Numbered from the stretch's first letter, positions 16,468 to 25,512 are shown. The stretch: DNA of 64,000 nt from Aequorivita antarctica (GCF_007997155.1 NZ_VORT01000003.1:186001-250000); one strand, 5' to 3'. The notes: a model not told the origin generated them from the sequence alone. Translations and numbers: made by a program.

Positions 16468-17397
16468 TCACCCAAACTTCTGTCGCTCCACCAAATAGGT
16501 AGTCAAAATCTTGTTGAAACTCTCGTTGATGTCGGTCAAAACATATTTTATTCTGTATTGGGCACAGCGCAATTGAATCTCCTTAAAGTAATTTTGAACA
16601 GCTTCTTCATATTGTTGCTTAATATTATCTGCATAAAGATTCACGTGTTCTCCCGTTTCAACATCAACAAAACGTTTTGGCCGATTGCTGAAATCAAAAT
16701 CAACCTCTTTCTTTTTATCAAACGTGTGAAACAATATTACTTCGTGTTTGTTGTATTTTAAATGCTGAAGGGCCTCAAATAGTTTTTCCGCTTCGGCATC
16801 ACTCTGAAACATATCTGTAAAAAGGAAAACCAAGGAGCGGCGTTTCAGCTTTTCAGCAATTAAATGCAAGTGCTCGTAGGTTTTGGTTTGTGTTTTTTCT
16901 TTTGAAGAAAGCAATGCTTCATTCAACTTTTGAAGCAACATCTGATGGTGGCGCTCACTTCCCTTTTCCGAAGCATAAAATTCATAATCATCACTGTAAA
17001 GGCTTAACCCAACTGCGTCGCGCTGGCGTTTCATCAAATTCATAATTGCAGCCGAAGCCAGCACCGAAAACCCAATTTTGTTCAAAGAATTTATATTAAA
17101 CTGTTTCAACTTCGGATAATGCATCGAACTGCTGTTGTCCACAATTAAATGACAGCGCAGGTTGGTTTCTTCTTCGTAACGTTTTGTATAAAGCTTGTCT
17201 GTTTTGGCGAAAAGCTTCCAGTCTATATGTTTGGTACTTTCACCATTGTTGTAGATTTTATGCTCCGCAAATTCTGCCGAAAAACCGTGAAACGGACTTT
17301 TATGAAGCCCTGAAATAAACCCTTCCACCACTTGTTTTGCAAGCAGTTCCAGATTTTTAAAACCCGTAATCTCGTTTATCTCTTTTTCTATATGCAT
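16468..17397 (-). CDS. DUF58 domain protein with vWA-type metal site
   Basis: 309 residues, full length for the family. DUF58 region with a MIDAS-like DxSxS (D87, S89, S91 in VDNSSSM) and the preceding HIDWKLFAKTDKLY signature. Family members usually stand next to MoxR AAA ATPases and BatA/BatB and help assemble envelope or metal enzymes; here no moxR is adjacent in the window. The present start ATG lies within a duplication made by a repeat element: the first eight codons (HIEKEINE) also occur, slightly changed, 52 bp upstream after a GTG, which may have been the original start. Confidence 0.88.
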   Translation of the reverse strand: MHIEKEINEITGFKNLELLAKQVVEGFISGLHKSPFHGFSAEFAEHKIYNNGESTKHIDWKLFAKTDKLYTKRYEEETNLRCHLIVDNSSSMHYPKLKQFNINSLNKIGFSVLASAAIMNLMKRQRDAVGLSLYSDDYEFYASEKGSERHHQMLLQKLNEALLSSKEKTQTKTYEHLHLIAEKLKRRSLVFLFTDMFQSDAEAEKLFEALQHLKYNKHEVILFHTFDKKKEVDFDFSNRPKRFVDVETGEHVNLYADNIKQQYEEAVQNYFKEIQLRCAQYRIKYVLTDINESFNKILTTYLVERQKFG

Positions 17398-17443
17398 CCT
17401 GTCATCCTGAGCTTGTCGAAGGGTCGTTTATTTCTTTTTCTAT
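17372..17443. repeat. Palindromic-type repeat flanked by 20-bp direct duplication
   Basis: tcgtttat(c/t)tctttttctat occurs at 17372-17391 and 17424-17443 (one mismatch in 20). Between them are 32 bp containing tcatcctgagcttgtcgaag, a short repeat common in flavobacterial intergenic DNA. The left copy is coding (start of the DUF58 gene). The arrangement is that of an inserted element with a duplicated target. Confidence 0.75.
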
Positions 17444-17561
17444 GTTCACGCTTTCTATATAATTTTTAATAATCGCTCCGCGATTTATTAAAGAACATTC
17501 AGTGACCTTATTATTAGCCAAATATTAAATAAAAATTATAACCTCATTATCTAAAGTGATT

Positions 17562-18023
17562 TTACTCAACTTTTTTCTTCAAAATATACATCTCGGCTAA
17601 ATCGCCTGCAATCACATTTCTTTGATCATCCAACATCCACAATTGGTTTTCGCCAACTTTAAACTGAAAATGGCCACTTTCTGATCTTAAGCGGATCATT
17701 GTACCAAGATTGTTCCATACAAATTCGCCATTTTGCGTAAATTCATTTTCAACTTCAGGCTTGCCTAAATACGTTTGCGAAAGAGTAAATGTTTTATCGC
17801 TCTTAAGTTCCAAAACGGTTTTGATGCCCTCGCAATCAGCACAGGGTAGTTTGCCCTCGTAAACTCCAGCCCAATCCAACGAATTTTCGGAATTGTGTGA
17901 ATCAACAATAGCTGAATCCACAGTTTCTAAAGATTTCTCAGAAGAAGCTTCTTTCTTTTCCCCGTTCTTGCAGCCAACTAAAGTGATAGCTGCGATTCCA
18001 AATATTAATGCTGTTCTTTTCAA
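17562..18023 (-). CDS. NlpE-like lipoprotein
   Basis: 153 residues. Lipobox ITLVGC (Cys18), Ser/Glu-rich linker to residue 50, then the NlpE N-terminal domain signature WAGVYEGKLPCADCEGI with the CxxC pair C61/C64, and a beta-barrel-like remainder. In enterobacteria NlpE senses surface and copper stress; in Bacteroidota such proteins are outer-membrane-associated lipoproteins of unproven role. It begins 5 bp after the clpP stop and likely shares its transcript. Confidence 0.85.
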   Translation of the reverse strand: MKRTALIFGIAAITLVGCKNGEKKEASSEKSLETVDSAIVDSHNSENSLDWAGVYEGKLPCADCEGIKTVLELKSDKTFTLSQTYLGKPEVENEFTQNGEFVWNNLGTMIRLRSESGHFQFKVGENQLWMLDDQRNVIAGDLAEMYILKKKVE

Positions 18024-18028
18024 AATTC

Positions 18029-18574
18029 TTATTTCAAAATTTTATCTACAATACCATAATCAACAGACTCTTCGGCGCTCATCCAATGATCCCGATTGAA
18101 ATCTTTCATCACTTTTTCAAATTTCTGACCGCAATTTTCAGCCAAAATACGTGCGCTGATTTCTTTTGTTTTCAAAATTTCTTGAGCCGTAATTTCAATA
18201 TCGCTGGCAACACCGCGAGCACCTCCGCTTGGCTGATGGATCATTACCCGGGCGTGTGGCTGGATAAAACGCTTACCTTTTTCGCCTGCGGAAAGTAAAA
18301 TACTTCCCATGGAGGCCGCTAAACCTGTGCAAATTGTTGAAACTGGACTCTTTATTTCTTTTATGGTATCATAAATTGAAAATCCAGAGGTAACATAGCC
18401 GCCCGGACTGTTTATATAGAATTTAATTTCATCGTGGTTCAGTGCGTCCAGATACATCAACCTATCCACAACGTGGCGTGCGCTTTTGTCATCTACCATT
18501 CCCCAAAGAAATACTTTGCGTCCTTCTAGTAATTTGCTGTCAATTTTATCTTGTACTTTTTCTGTTTTTTTCAT
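18029..18574 (-). CDS. clpP: ClpP-family serine protease
   Basis: 181 residues. Catalytic triad readable as S88 (GLAASMGS), H113 (MIHQPSGG) and D162 (NRDHWMSAEE). The N-terminus is shorter than in typical ClpP, which together with divergence suggests a paralog of the main ClpP; it should still assemble into a barrel that degrades proteins fed by a Clp ATPase. No clp ATPase gene is adjacent. REP-like palindromes lie upstream at 18589-18675. Confidence 0.9.
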   Translation of the reverse strand: MKKTEKVQDKIDSKLLEGRKVFLWGMVDDKSARHVVDRLMYLDALNHDEIKFYINSPGGYVTSGFSIYDTIKEIKSPVSTICTGLAASMGSILLSAGEKGKRFIQPHARVMIHQPSGGARGVASDIEITAQEILKTKEISARILAENCGQKFEKVMKDFNRDHWMSAEESVDYGIVDKILK

Positions 18575-18588
18575 AGTTTTAAATCTGT

Positions 18589-18675
18589 TCCCTCGAGCGC
18601 AGTCGAGAGGTATTTTAAAAAGCTTGTTGGTTTAAAAGGTCTCGACTTTGCTTCGACTGCGCTCAGCATAACACG
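18589..18675. repeat. Pair of inverted REP-like palindromic repeats upstream of clpP
   Basis: Two related motifs in opposite orientation: cctcgagcgcagtcgagagg (about 18590) and ctcgactttgcttcgactgcg (about 18640). The core tcgactgcgctc is the same as in the insertion within leuS (53058-53083). The pair can fold on itself and would appear in the clpP leader RNA. Confidence 0.7.
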
Positions 18676-18762
18676 CCTGACCGGACATTGCCACTAATAT
18701 AGAAAAAGGCTCAGCAATACGCCAAGCCTTTTGTTATTTTAATTTTTCTTTTTTTTATATTT

Positions 18763-19080
18763 TTATAAAAGCTTATCAATCGCTTCAGCATACACATTTT
18801 TAGGAGCAACACCAACTTGACGGCCAACTAATTCGCCATTATTAAAGATCAAAACTGTTGGAATATTTCTTACACCAAATTGCGCAGCGTATTGTTGGTT
18901 TGCATCAACATCCAACTTGCCTACAACTGCTTTTCCTTCATAGTCTTTGCTAAGCTCGTCTATTACTGGACCAACCATACGGCAAGGACCGCACCAAGCT
19001 GCCCAAAAGTCTACTACTACTGGAAGTTCGCTATTCATTACTATTTCTTCAAAATTTGCGTCTGTTATTTCTAATGCCAT
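18763..19080 (-). CDS. trxA: Thioredoxin
   Basis: 105 residues with WCGPC active site (FWAAWCGPCRMVGP) and cis-Pro region IPTVLIF. General disulfide reductase in the cytosol. Start placed at 19080 (MALEITDANF): a longer frame to 19104 would begin inside a promoter -7 element (TACTTTTG at 19111-19104), which argues against it. Confidence 0.96.
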   Translation of the reverse strand: MALEITDANFEEIVMNSELPVVVDFWAAWCGPCRMVGPVIDELSKDYEGKAVVGKLDVDANQQYAAQFGVRNIPTVLIFNNGELVGRQVGVAPKNVYAEAIDKLL

Positions 19081-19103
19081 AATCTTTGTTTTTAATGATT
19101 TCA

Positions 19104-19111
19104 CAAAAGTA
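19104..19111 (-). promoter_or_regulatory. Promoter -7 element for trxA
   Basis: TACTTTTG on the minus strand, matching Bacteroidota TAnnTTTG, 23 bp before the chosen trxA start. A TTTTCG about 20 bp upstream could be the weak -33 box. Confidence 0.55.
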
Positions 19112-19182
19112 GTCCTTTTTTTTGCGAAAACTTACTGGGTTAATATATGTTTAGGAAATGTTAGTATTGATTATTTCTATTG

Positions 19183-22100
19183 TTAATTCAACTTATAAAG
19201 CACCTGCTCCCTGTCAAGTGCATCAAGCAATTCCTTTGAAATATTTATTTTATGCTTCCTACTAGGCATAGTGAGATGAATTTTTTCTTCGTTTTCATAC
19301 ACTACAAAAAACAATTGCTTTTCACCTTTATGGGTTTTTACGAGATCTTTAAGTAAATCGATTTTTCCTTCTTTTAAATCGCTTAAAGGAAATTTTAATG
19401 TTAGTTTTTTTCCGTGTGTTTCCATCACATCGTGGAGCAATTGGAAGCTGTTATATTGTAGTCGAGGCTCTCCTTTTTGACCAGTATCGCGATTTGTCCA
19501 ACCTTCCTTCACAAAAACCCGTCCGTAGATAAAGGAATTCGGAACCAAGAAATGGCGCCATTTTAAGTATTCTTCTCCAAAAATTTTGAAGTCATAACTG
19601 TCTTCATAATCTTCCACAGTGAAAATGGCCCAGCCCTTTCCGGCTTTTGATTCTCGGTGCTGCACATCACTAACAACCCCTCCAAAACACATTTCTTTAT
19701 TGAGATAATCTTCCAAATGATTAAAATTTGAAACCTTGCAGTTTGTAAAACTGTCCATTTCAACTCTAAAATCATCCAGTGGGTGGCCGGAAATATAAAC
19801 GCCAACCACTTCACGTTCCTGCCTGAGTTTTTTCATCGTACCCCATTCCTCACACTGTGGAATTTCAGGCTCGGGAATCTGTACTTCGCTCGAACCATCA
19901 AATAAACTTTGCTGAGATGAATTCTCCGTTTCCTGATACCTTGCGGCAGTACGCAATAATTTTTCAAGAAACGTTACGCCATCACCGTCGTCGTGTAGAT
20001 ATTGTGCACGATGTGCATTAAAACTATCAAAACCACCGGCAAGTGCAAGATTTTCAAATGCTTTTTTATTTGCGGAACGCAAATCAATTCGCTTTGCCAA
20101 ATCAAAAACCGATTTGTATTTTCCGTCTTTTCGGTATTCAACTATTGTAGCCACGGCACTGCTGCCAACCCCTTTTACGGCACCCATCCCAAAACGGATT
20201 GCACCTTGATCGTTTACAGTAAATTTGTGAAAGGATTCGTTTACATCTGGACCCAAAACGGTCAATCCCATTCGCTTACATTCGTCCATAAAAAAGGTAA
20301 CTTGCTTTATGTCGCTCATGTTGTTTGAAAGCACCGCCGCCATGTACTCAGCCGGATAATGCGCTTTTAAGTAGGCTGTTTGGTATGCAATCCAAGCGTA
20401 ACACGTTGAGTGGGATTTGTTGAAAGCGTAACTCGCAAATGCTTCCCAATCTTTCCAAATTTTTTCAAGTTTTTCTGCATCGTGACCTTTTTCGGAAGCT
20501 TGGGCAACGAATTGCGGCTTCATTTTGTCGAGAACCGATTTTTGTTTTTTACCCATCGCCTTTCGCAAAACGTCGGCTTCACCTTTAGTAAAGTCTGCCA
20601 ATTTTTGCGATAGTAACATCACCTGCTCCTGATATACCGTAATGCCATAAGTTTCTTTCAAAAATTCTTCCATTGCGGGAAGATCATATTCAATTTCTTC
20701 TTCGCCGTGTTTTCTTTTTACAAAACTGGGAATATATTCCATTGGACCCGGACGATACAGCGCGTTCATTGCAATCAAATCCGCAAAAACCGTAGGCTTC
20801 AATTCTTTCATATATTTCTGCATACCAGCAGATTCATATTGAAAAATCCCAACTGTTTCTCCTCTTTGGAAAAGTTCGTAAGTCTTTTCATCATCGAGCG
20901 GAAAAATATCCGGATCGAGGTCTATGTCATGTTTGTGTTTTACGAGTTTTACGGTGTCTTTTATAAGTGTCAAGGTTTTCAACCCGAGGAAATCCATCTT
21001 CAAAAGCCCCGCACTTTCCACTACCGAGTTGTCAAATTGCGTAACGTACAAATCTGAATCTTTTGCAGTAGCAACAGGAACGAAATCTGTAATATCGCTA
21101 GGCGTAATGATTACACCGCAGGCGTGAATTCCAGTATTTCTAACTGACCCTTCTAAGATTTTTGCCTGATTTATAGTTTGCGCTTCCAGATTACTTCCTT
21201 CGGAAAGGTTTAAAAGTTCATTTACTTTAGGAAGCTCATCGCTTCGGAAACGGCTTCGCAATTCCGCAGGGCTTAAACCGAATATTTTGTTCAGTTTGGT
21301 CATATTCGGAATAAGCTTCGAAATTCTATCAGCTTCGTTCAATGGCAAATCCAAAACCCGCGCAGTATCGCGAATGGATGATTTGGCCGCCATAGTTCCG
21401 TAGGTAATAATCTGCGCTACTTGATTACTGCCGTATTTGTTGATTACGTAATCCATAACCCTGCTTCGGCCTTCGTCATCAAAATCGATATCAATATCGG
21501 GCATGCTCACACGGTCCGGATTGAGAAAACGCTCAAAAAGCAGATCGTACTTAATTGGACAAATATTCGTAATTCCTAAACAATAAGCCACCGCACTTCC
21601 CGCCGCCGAACCACGCCCCGGACCAACGGAAACGTCCATTTTTCGAGCTTCAGCAATGAAATCCTGCACAATCAAAAAGTAGCCAGGATAGCCAGTATTG
21701 GCAATTACATCTAGCTCAAAGTCTAAACGCTGTTTTATCTCTTTTACCCTTTCGGAAGCGCCCTCGGGAATTTCCAAATCCGTCAGTGCCTCATAGGAAA
21801 CTTCTATCAATTCTGGATAGCGCTTTTTTGCACCTTCGTAAGTCAAATACCGCAAATAGGCATTTTCGCCACGTTTGCCCCCATCTATATCTTCAGACTT
21901 CAAAAATTCCTGCGGAATGCCAAAATTGGGTAACAAAACATCGCGATGTAAAGAAAAAGGTTGAATTTTTGAAACCACTTCTTCAATATTCAAAATAGCC
22001 TCAGGGAGGTCTTTGAACAGCAATTTCATTTCATCCTGCCCCTTAAAATAATATTCTTGGTTCGGTAAACCGTAACGGTAACCACGACCACGACCAATAG

Positions 22101-23592
22101 GTGTCGCCTGTTTTTCGCCGTCCTTAACACAGAGCAAAATGTCATGGGCGTTGGCGTCTTCTTTCTTTATATAATAGGTGTTGTTGCAGGCCACGATTTT
22201 CACATTATTCCGCTTCGCCATCTCAATCAACACATCGTTAACGCGCCTTTCGTCCTCTTGGTCGTGGCGCATAACTTCCACATACAGGTCTTTGCCAAAC
22301 TGCTCTTTCCACCAAAGCAGTGCTTCTTCTGCTTGATTTTCACCTAGGTTCAAAATTTTTCCGGGCACTTCTCCATAGAGACCACCCGTTAAAACAATAA
22401 TGTCTTCTTTGTATTTTTCAACTATCTTTTTATCAATTCGCGGCACGTAATAAAACCCATCGATATAGGCTATGGAAGCCATTTTTGCTAAATTGTGATA
22501 GCCATTTTTGTTTTTGGCCAGCAATACAACTTGATATCCGTTGTCTTTATGAGTTTTGTTGAGATGGTCTTCGCAAACAAAAAATTCGCACCCAACAATT
22601 GCTTTTAGTTCTTTGCTTTTATCTTCTTCGGAAAGGGATTTATTGTGATTGGAAACAGCCTGCACAAAATGAAATGCACCCATCATATTGCCCGTATCGG
22701 TGATTGACACGGCGGTCATATTATTTTCAACTGCAGCGTTTACCAAATCCAAGGTACTGGATGTGGATTGTAAAATCGAGAACTGTGAATGGTTGTGAAG
22801 GTGCACAAAAGGGGCATCTTCCAGTGTTTCAATGTTTTCCTTTATTTCTTCGGAAGAGATTTCCTGTGTTTCCGAAGCGACCTGCATTTGCTTTCGAATT
22901 CTTTCAGAAGCATTTTTTAGGTTGATATGCTCAAGCCCAATTAACGCAATGGTTTTTGGATTAGCTTCTGAAAAGTTTTCAAAATAATCCGGCTGAACGT
23001 CAAGCTCTTCTTTAGTGAAAATCTGACGGCGAACCAACTCGAAGAAACAACGTGTGGTTGCTTCAACATCTGCAGTGGCATTATGGGCTTCAGCGAAAGG
23101 TTCGCTAAAAAGAAACTCGTGAAGCTCCGTTAATGTTGGTAATTTGAACTTTCCGCCACGTCCGCCAGGAATTTGGCAGAGCTGGGCGGTGGTTTCAGTA
23201 CAGGTGTCTAAAACCTGCATTTTGGGCAAGGGATTTTCAATTCCCAATCGGAAAAATTCCGCGCCCATTATATTTAAATCGAACCCTACATTCTGACCGA
23301 CAACGAACTTCGATTTTGAAAGCACCTCTTGAAATTTTTCAGCTACTTCTTCCAAAGAAATTCCTTCAGCAGTAGCCAATTCGGTTGAAATTCCGTGGAT
23401 TTTTTCGGCATCAAAAGGAATATTGAAACCTTCGGGCTTTACCAAATAATCTTGGTGTTCCAAAAGCTTTCCATTAGCATCGTGTAATTGCCAAGCAATC
23501 TGGATACAGCGCGGCCAGTTATCGCTATCGCTCACGGGAGCATTGTAGCGTTTTGGAAGGCCTGTAGTCTCTGTATCGAAGATTAAATACAT
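19183..23592 (-). CDS. dnaE: DNA polymerase III alpha subunit with fused proofreading exonuclease
   Basis: 1469 residues. Residues 1-190: DnaQ-like 3'-5' exonuclease (FDTETTG with D6 and E8, later HNATADVEAT). About 260: PHP domain (FVHLHNHSQFSIL). Palm with catalytic PDIDIDFDD near 697-705, then fingers (GIHACGVIITP; EAYGITVYQEQ-type), helix-hairpin-helix and a C-terminal OB domain (GWAIFTVEDYEDSYDFKIFG). Replicative polymerase; the exonuclease fusion is a known arrangement in Bacteroidota. Single-gene unit; a heptamer repeat array lies just upstream of its start. Confidence 0.98.
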   Translation of the reverse strand: MYLIFDTETTGLPKRYNAPVSDSDNWPRCIQIAWQLHDANGKLLEHQDYLVKPEGFNIPFDAEKIHGISTELATAEGISLEEVAEKFQEVLSKSKFVVGQNVGFDLNIMGAEFFRLGIENPLPKMQVLDTCTETTAQLCQIPGGRGGKFKLPTLTELHEFLFSEPFAEAHNATADVEATTRCFFELVRRQIFTKEELDVQPDYFENFSEANPKTIALIGLEHINLKNASERIRKQMQVASETQEISSEEIKENIETLEDAPFVHLHNHSQFSILQSTSSTLDLVNAAVENNMTAVSITDTGNMMGAFHFVQAVSNHNKSLSEEDKSKELKAIVGCEFFVCEDHLNKTHKDNGYQVVLLAKNKNGYHNLAKMASIAYIDGFYYVPRIDKKIVEKYKEDIIVLTGGLYGEVPGKILNLGENQAEEALLWWKEQFGKDLYVEVMRHDQEDERRVNDVLIEMAKRNNVKIVACNNTYYIKKEDANAHDILLCVKDGEKQATPIGRGRGYRYGLPNQEYYFKGQDEMKLLFKDLPEAILNIEEVVSKIQPFSLHRDVLLPNFGIPQEFLKSEDIDGGKRGENAYLRYLTYEGAKKRYPELIEVSYEALTDLEIPEGASERVKEIKQRLDFELDVIANTGYPGYFLIVQDFIAEARKMDVSVGPGRGSAAGSAVAYCLGITNICPIKYDLLFERFLNPDRVSMPDIDIDFDDEGRSRVMDYVINKYGSNQVAQIITYGTMAAKSSIRDTARVLDLPLNEADRISKLIPNMTKLNKIFGLSPAELRSRFRSDELPKVNELLNLSEGSNLEAQTINQAKILEGSVRNTGIHACGVIITPSDITDFVPVATAKDSDLYVTQFDNSVVESAGLLKMDFLGLKTLTLIKDTVKLVKHKHDIDLDPDIFPLDDEKTYELFQRGETVGIFQYESAGMQKYMKELKPTVFADLIAMNALYRPGPMEYIPSFVKRKHGEEEIEYDLPAMEEFLKETYGITVYQEQVMLLSQKLADFTKGEADVLRKAMGKKQKSVLDKMKPQFVAQASEKGHDAEKLEKIWKDWEAFASYAFNKSHSTCYAWIAYQTAYLKAHYPAEYMAAVLSNNMSDIKQVTFFMDECKRMGLTVLGPDVNESFHKFTVNDQGAIRFGMGAVKGVGSSAVATIVEYRKDGKYKSVFDLAKRIDLRSANKKAFENLALAGGFDSFNAHRAQYLHDDGDGVTFLEKLLRTAARYQETENSSQQSLFDGSSEVQIPEPEIPQCEEWGTMKKLRQEREVVGVYISGHPLDDFRVEMDSFTNCKVSNFNHLEDYLNKEMCFGGVVSDVQHRESKAGKGWAIFTVEDYEDSYDFKIFGEEYLKWRHFLVPNSFIYGRVFVKEGWTNRDTGQKGEPRLQYNSFQLLHDVMETHGKKLTLKFPLSDLKEGKIDLLKDLVKTHKGEKQLFFVVYENEEKIHLTMPSRKHKINISKELLDALDREQVLYKLN

Positions 23593-23616
23593 TTTGATTT
23601 ATGATTTATGATTAAC

Positions 23617-23732
23617 GAACTTTGAACATTGAACTTTGAACATTGAACATTGAACTTTGAACTTTGAACTTTGAACTTTGAACTTTGAACTTTGAACTTT
23701 GAACTTTGAACTTTGAACTTTGAACTTTGAAC
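23617..23732. repeat. Heptamer tandem array, 16 copies
   Basis: Sixteen uninterrupted 7-bp units: thirteen gaacttt and three gaacatt (second, fourth and fifth units), ending with a partial gaac. Starts 25 bp upstream of the dnaE start codon. Related heptamers (cttgaan, tttcagg) occur in other gaps of this window. Copy number should be unstable. Confidence 0.92.
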
Positions 23733-23796
23733 TAAGGAAGTAAAAATATAAAAACCCCCAGCCTCCGGGAAGAAAAATTATTAAGAGTTGTTCACA

Positions 23797-23832
23797 AATA
23801 AAACCGCTCCCAAAAATGGAAACGGTTTTATT
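23797..23832. terminator. Terminator of the 23958-24752 lipoprotein gene
   Basis: aataaaaccg (23797-23806) and cggttttatt (23823-23832) form a perfect 10-bp stem with flanking A/T runs on both sides, usable in both directions. Confidence 0.75.
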
Positions 23833-23957
23833 CTTCTTAATCATAGTTGTTATTAGGATACTACGGCTTCAAAATTCTTGGCACTTTGCCACGCAGTATT
23901 TATTGTGTCACCCTGATTGGTTTAACCTTTAAAGTAGGCTTTGTATAGAAATGCTAA

Positions 23958-24752
23958 TTAATAAGCAACATTAAACTGGCCTTCTGTAATTTCAGTTCGG
24001 TTTGTGATAAAGGAAAAGGTTCCATTTATGGTTTTTGCAGTAGTGTCATGCTCAAGAATCGTTATAATCCCGTCGACAGTTTCTTCTGGGCCGGTAAGAC
24101 CTTGATATTTGGCAGCAAAACCTCCTCTTGGCAACGTATATTCGCCAGGCTCAACACCTGCAGTAACCGAAATCACTATCGTGGCATTGACTGTACTTCC
24201 AGAGGTTATAATGGTGTTGCCAGTATTACGGGATGTAACTGTCACCGGTATAAACTGATTACCATCTACTTTGGCACTAAACGTTCCCGCATTGGTAGGA
24301 TCAACAATATCTCCGCCAGAATAGGAAACATTGTGCAAAGCCCCTTTTGAAACATATACCGTGTCAATGCCAGGTAGAAAAGCATTGAAATTAAAAGTTC
24401 CCGTAAGCGTTTTGTTGGTTTCATTCACTTCTGAAATAGTTACTACACCCACCCCATTAGGTCTGGTGGTGTATATGCTTCCGCCCATATCTTCATAAAT
24501 AGCATAATTGGGTAGTCCTTCAGCAATGCCGAAATTTCCTTCGGCCAAGCGCGAAAGATGTATCGTAAGAGACTCCTCGTCAGTAAACCCCTGAATGGTA
24601 AGGCTGCCGTCTTCATTTAAAGCCGCACGCGCATCGTTAGATCTGTAAAGCCTATTGTCCACATTGGCTTGCAAAGCAACTTCATTAGTTTCTATATCTT
24701 CACAGGAAATAAGTGACAATGCGGCTAAGAGAACAAATAGTATATTTTTCAT
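23958..24752 (-). CDS. Lipoprotein, DUF6252-like repeats
   Basis: 264 residues. Signal peptide with lipobox LISC (Cys17). The rest is beta-rich and appears to contain two similar halves, each with a TGTFNF/NGTFSF-type strand near its end (about 139 and 245) and a segment like FSAKVDGNQF. Such lipoproteins are common and unstudied in Flavobacteriaceae; surface or periplasmic binding is inferred. Family name by recall only. Confidence 0.75.
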   Translation of the reverse strand: MKNILFVLLAALSLISCEDIETNEVALQANVDNRLYRSNDARAALNEDGSLTIQGFTDEESLTIHLSRLAEGNFGIAEGLPNYAIYEDMGGSIYTTRPNGVGVVTISEVNETNKTLTGTFNFNAFLPGIDTVYVSKGALHNVSYSGGDIVDPTNAGTFSAKVDGNQFIPVTVTSRNTGNTIITSGSTVNATIVISVTAGVEPGEYTLPRGGFAAKYQGLTGPEETVDGIITILEHDTTAKTINGTFSFITNRTEITEGQFNVAY

Positions 24753-24805
24753 CGGTTAAGGGTATTTAGGGGTTTTGACAAATGTAAAATAAAAACTTTA
24801 ATTGG

Positions 24806-24837
24806 TTGAATTTCAAAAAGAAAATATACTATCTTTG
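24806..24837 (+). promoter_or_regulatory. Promoter of rpsP
   Basis: TTG (24806-24808), 21 bp, then TATCTTTG (24830-24837): a good Bacteroidota housekeeping promoter. The predicted transcript start is near 24843, giving a leader of about 45 nt. Confidence 0.8.
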
Positions 24838-24843
24838 CCGTCC

Positions 24844-24879
24844 TTAATTATAACCGGGGTCGGGAACCCCAAAAATTAA
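24844..24879 (+). promoter_or_regulatory. Structured leader of rpsP
   Basis: Two stacked stems: outer TTAATT (24844-24849) with AATTAA (24874-24879), inner GGGGT (24856-24860) with ACCCC (24866-24870) and loop CGGGA. It ends 7 nt before the start codon, so folding would hide the start. Ribosomal-protein leaders upstream of flavobacterial rpsP have been proposed; I cannot check whether this is that motif. Confidence 0.6.
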
Positions 24880-24886
24880 TTTTAAT

Positions 24887-25501
24887 ATGCCTGTAAAAAT
24901 CAGACTACAAAGACACGGGAAGAAAGGTAAGCCTTATTTCTGGATTATCGCGGCTGATAGCCGTAGCAAAAGGGATGGTAAATTCCTTGCAAAATTAGGA
25001 TTTTACAATCCAACAACCAACCCTGCACAGATTGACCTAGATGTGGACAGCACTGTACAATGGCTTCAAAATGGAGCACAACCTACAGATACTGCCCGTG
25101 CTATTCTTTCTTACAAAGGAGCTTTAATGAAAAATCACCTTGCTGGTGGTGTTCGTAAAGGCGCTTTGACCGAAGAACAAGCCGAAGCAAAGTACAACGA
25201 GTGGGTAGAATCTAAAAAAGGTTCAATCGATCACAAAAAAGCAACTCTCTCAGAAGCACAACAAAAACTAAGAGCTGAAGCACTTGTTGCTGAAAAAGCT
25301 GTAAGCGACAAACGTGCTGCTGATGCCGCTGCCGCTGCCGCTCCTGCAGAAGAAGAAGTAACTGAAGAAGTTGAAGCAACTGCTGAAACTCCAACAGAAG
25401 AAGCTCCTGCTACTGAAGTTAAAGAAGAGGAAGCTCCAGCTGCCAAATCTGCAATAGAAGAGGCTGCTGATGAAGCTAAAGAAGACAAAAAAGAAGCTTA
25501 A
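24887..25501 (+). CDS. rpsP: 30S ribosomal protein S16 with long acidic tail
   Basis: 204 residues; the S16 core is about 1-90 (MPVKIRLQRHGKKGKPYFWI, then VDSTVQWLQNGAQPTDTA). The remaining 110 residues are a low-complexity Ala/Glu/Lys tail, longer than in proteobacterial S16 but common in this phylum. Small-subunit assembly protein. First gene of an operon with rimM (11 bp gap), a typical S16-RimM pair. Confidence 0.97.
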   Translation: MPVKIRLQRHGKKGKPYFWIIAADSRSKRDGKFLAKLGFYNPTTNPAQIDLDVDSTVQWLQNGAQPTDTARAILSYKGALMKNHLAGGVRKGALTEEQAEAKYNEWVESKKGSIDHKKATLSEAQQKLRAEALVAEKAVSDKRAADAAAAAAPAEEEVTEEVEATAETPTEEAPATEVKEEEAPAAKSAIEEAADEAKEDKKEA

Positions 25502-25512
25502 ATTAAATAACG

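Larger units (their letters stand above)
23593..23957. other. 365-bp intergenic region
   Basis: Between dnaE and a lipoprotein gene. It holds the heptamer array (23617-23732), a terminator hairpin (23797-23832) and about 120 bp without recognisable features. A frame of 81 residues here (repeated SSKFKVQ) is only the repeat read as protein. Confidence 0.8.

Noticed and set aside
19081-19104. N-terminal extension of trxA
   Set aside because: Start would fall in the promoter element; thioredoxin begins at MALEITD.
23617-23732. Possible CRISPR array
   Set aside because: Units are 7 bp without spacers and no cas genes are present.
23599-23844. 81-residue frame with SSKFKVQ repeats
   Set aside because: Produced by the heptamer array; no start or family support.
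25231-25488. Ala/Ser-rich leftward frame
   Set aside because: Antisense of the low-complexity tail of rpsP.
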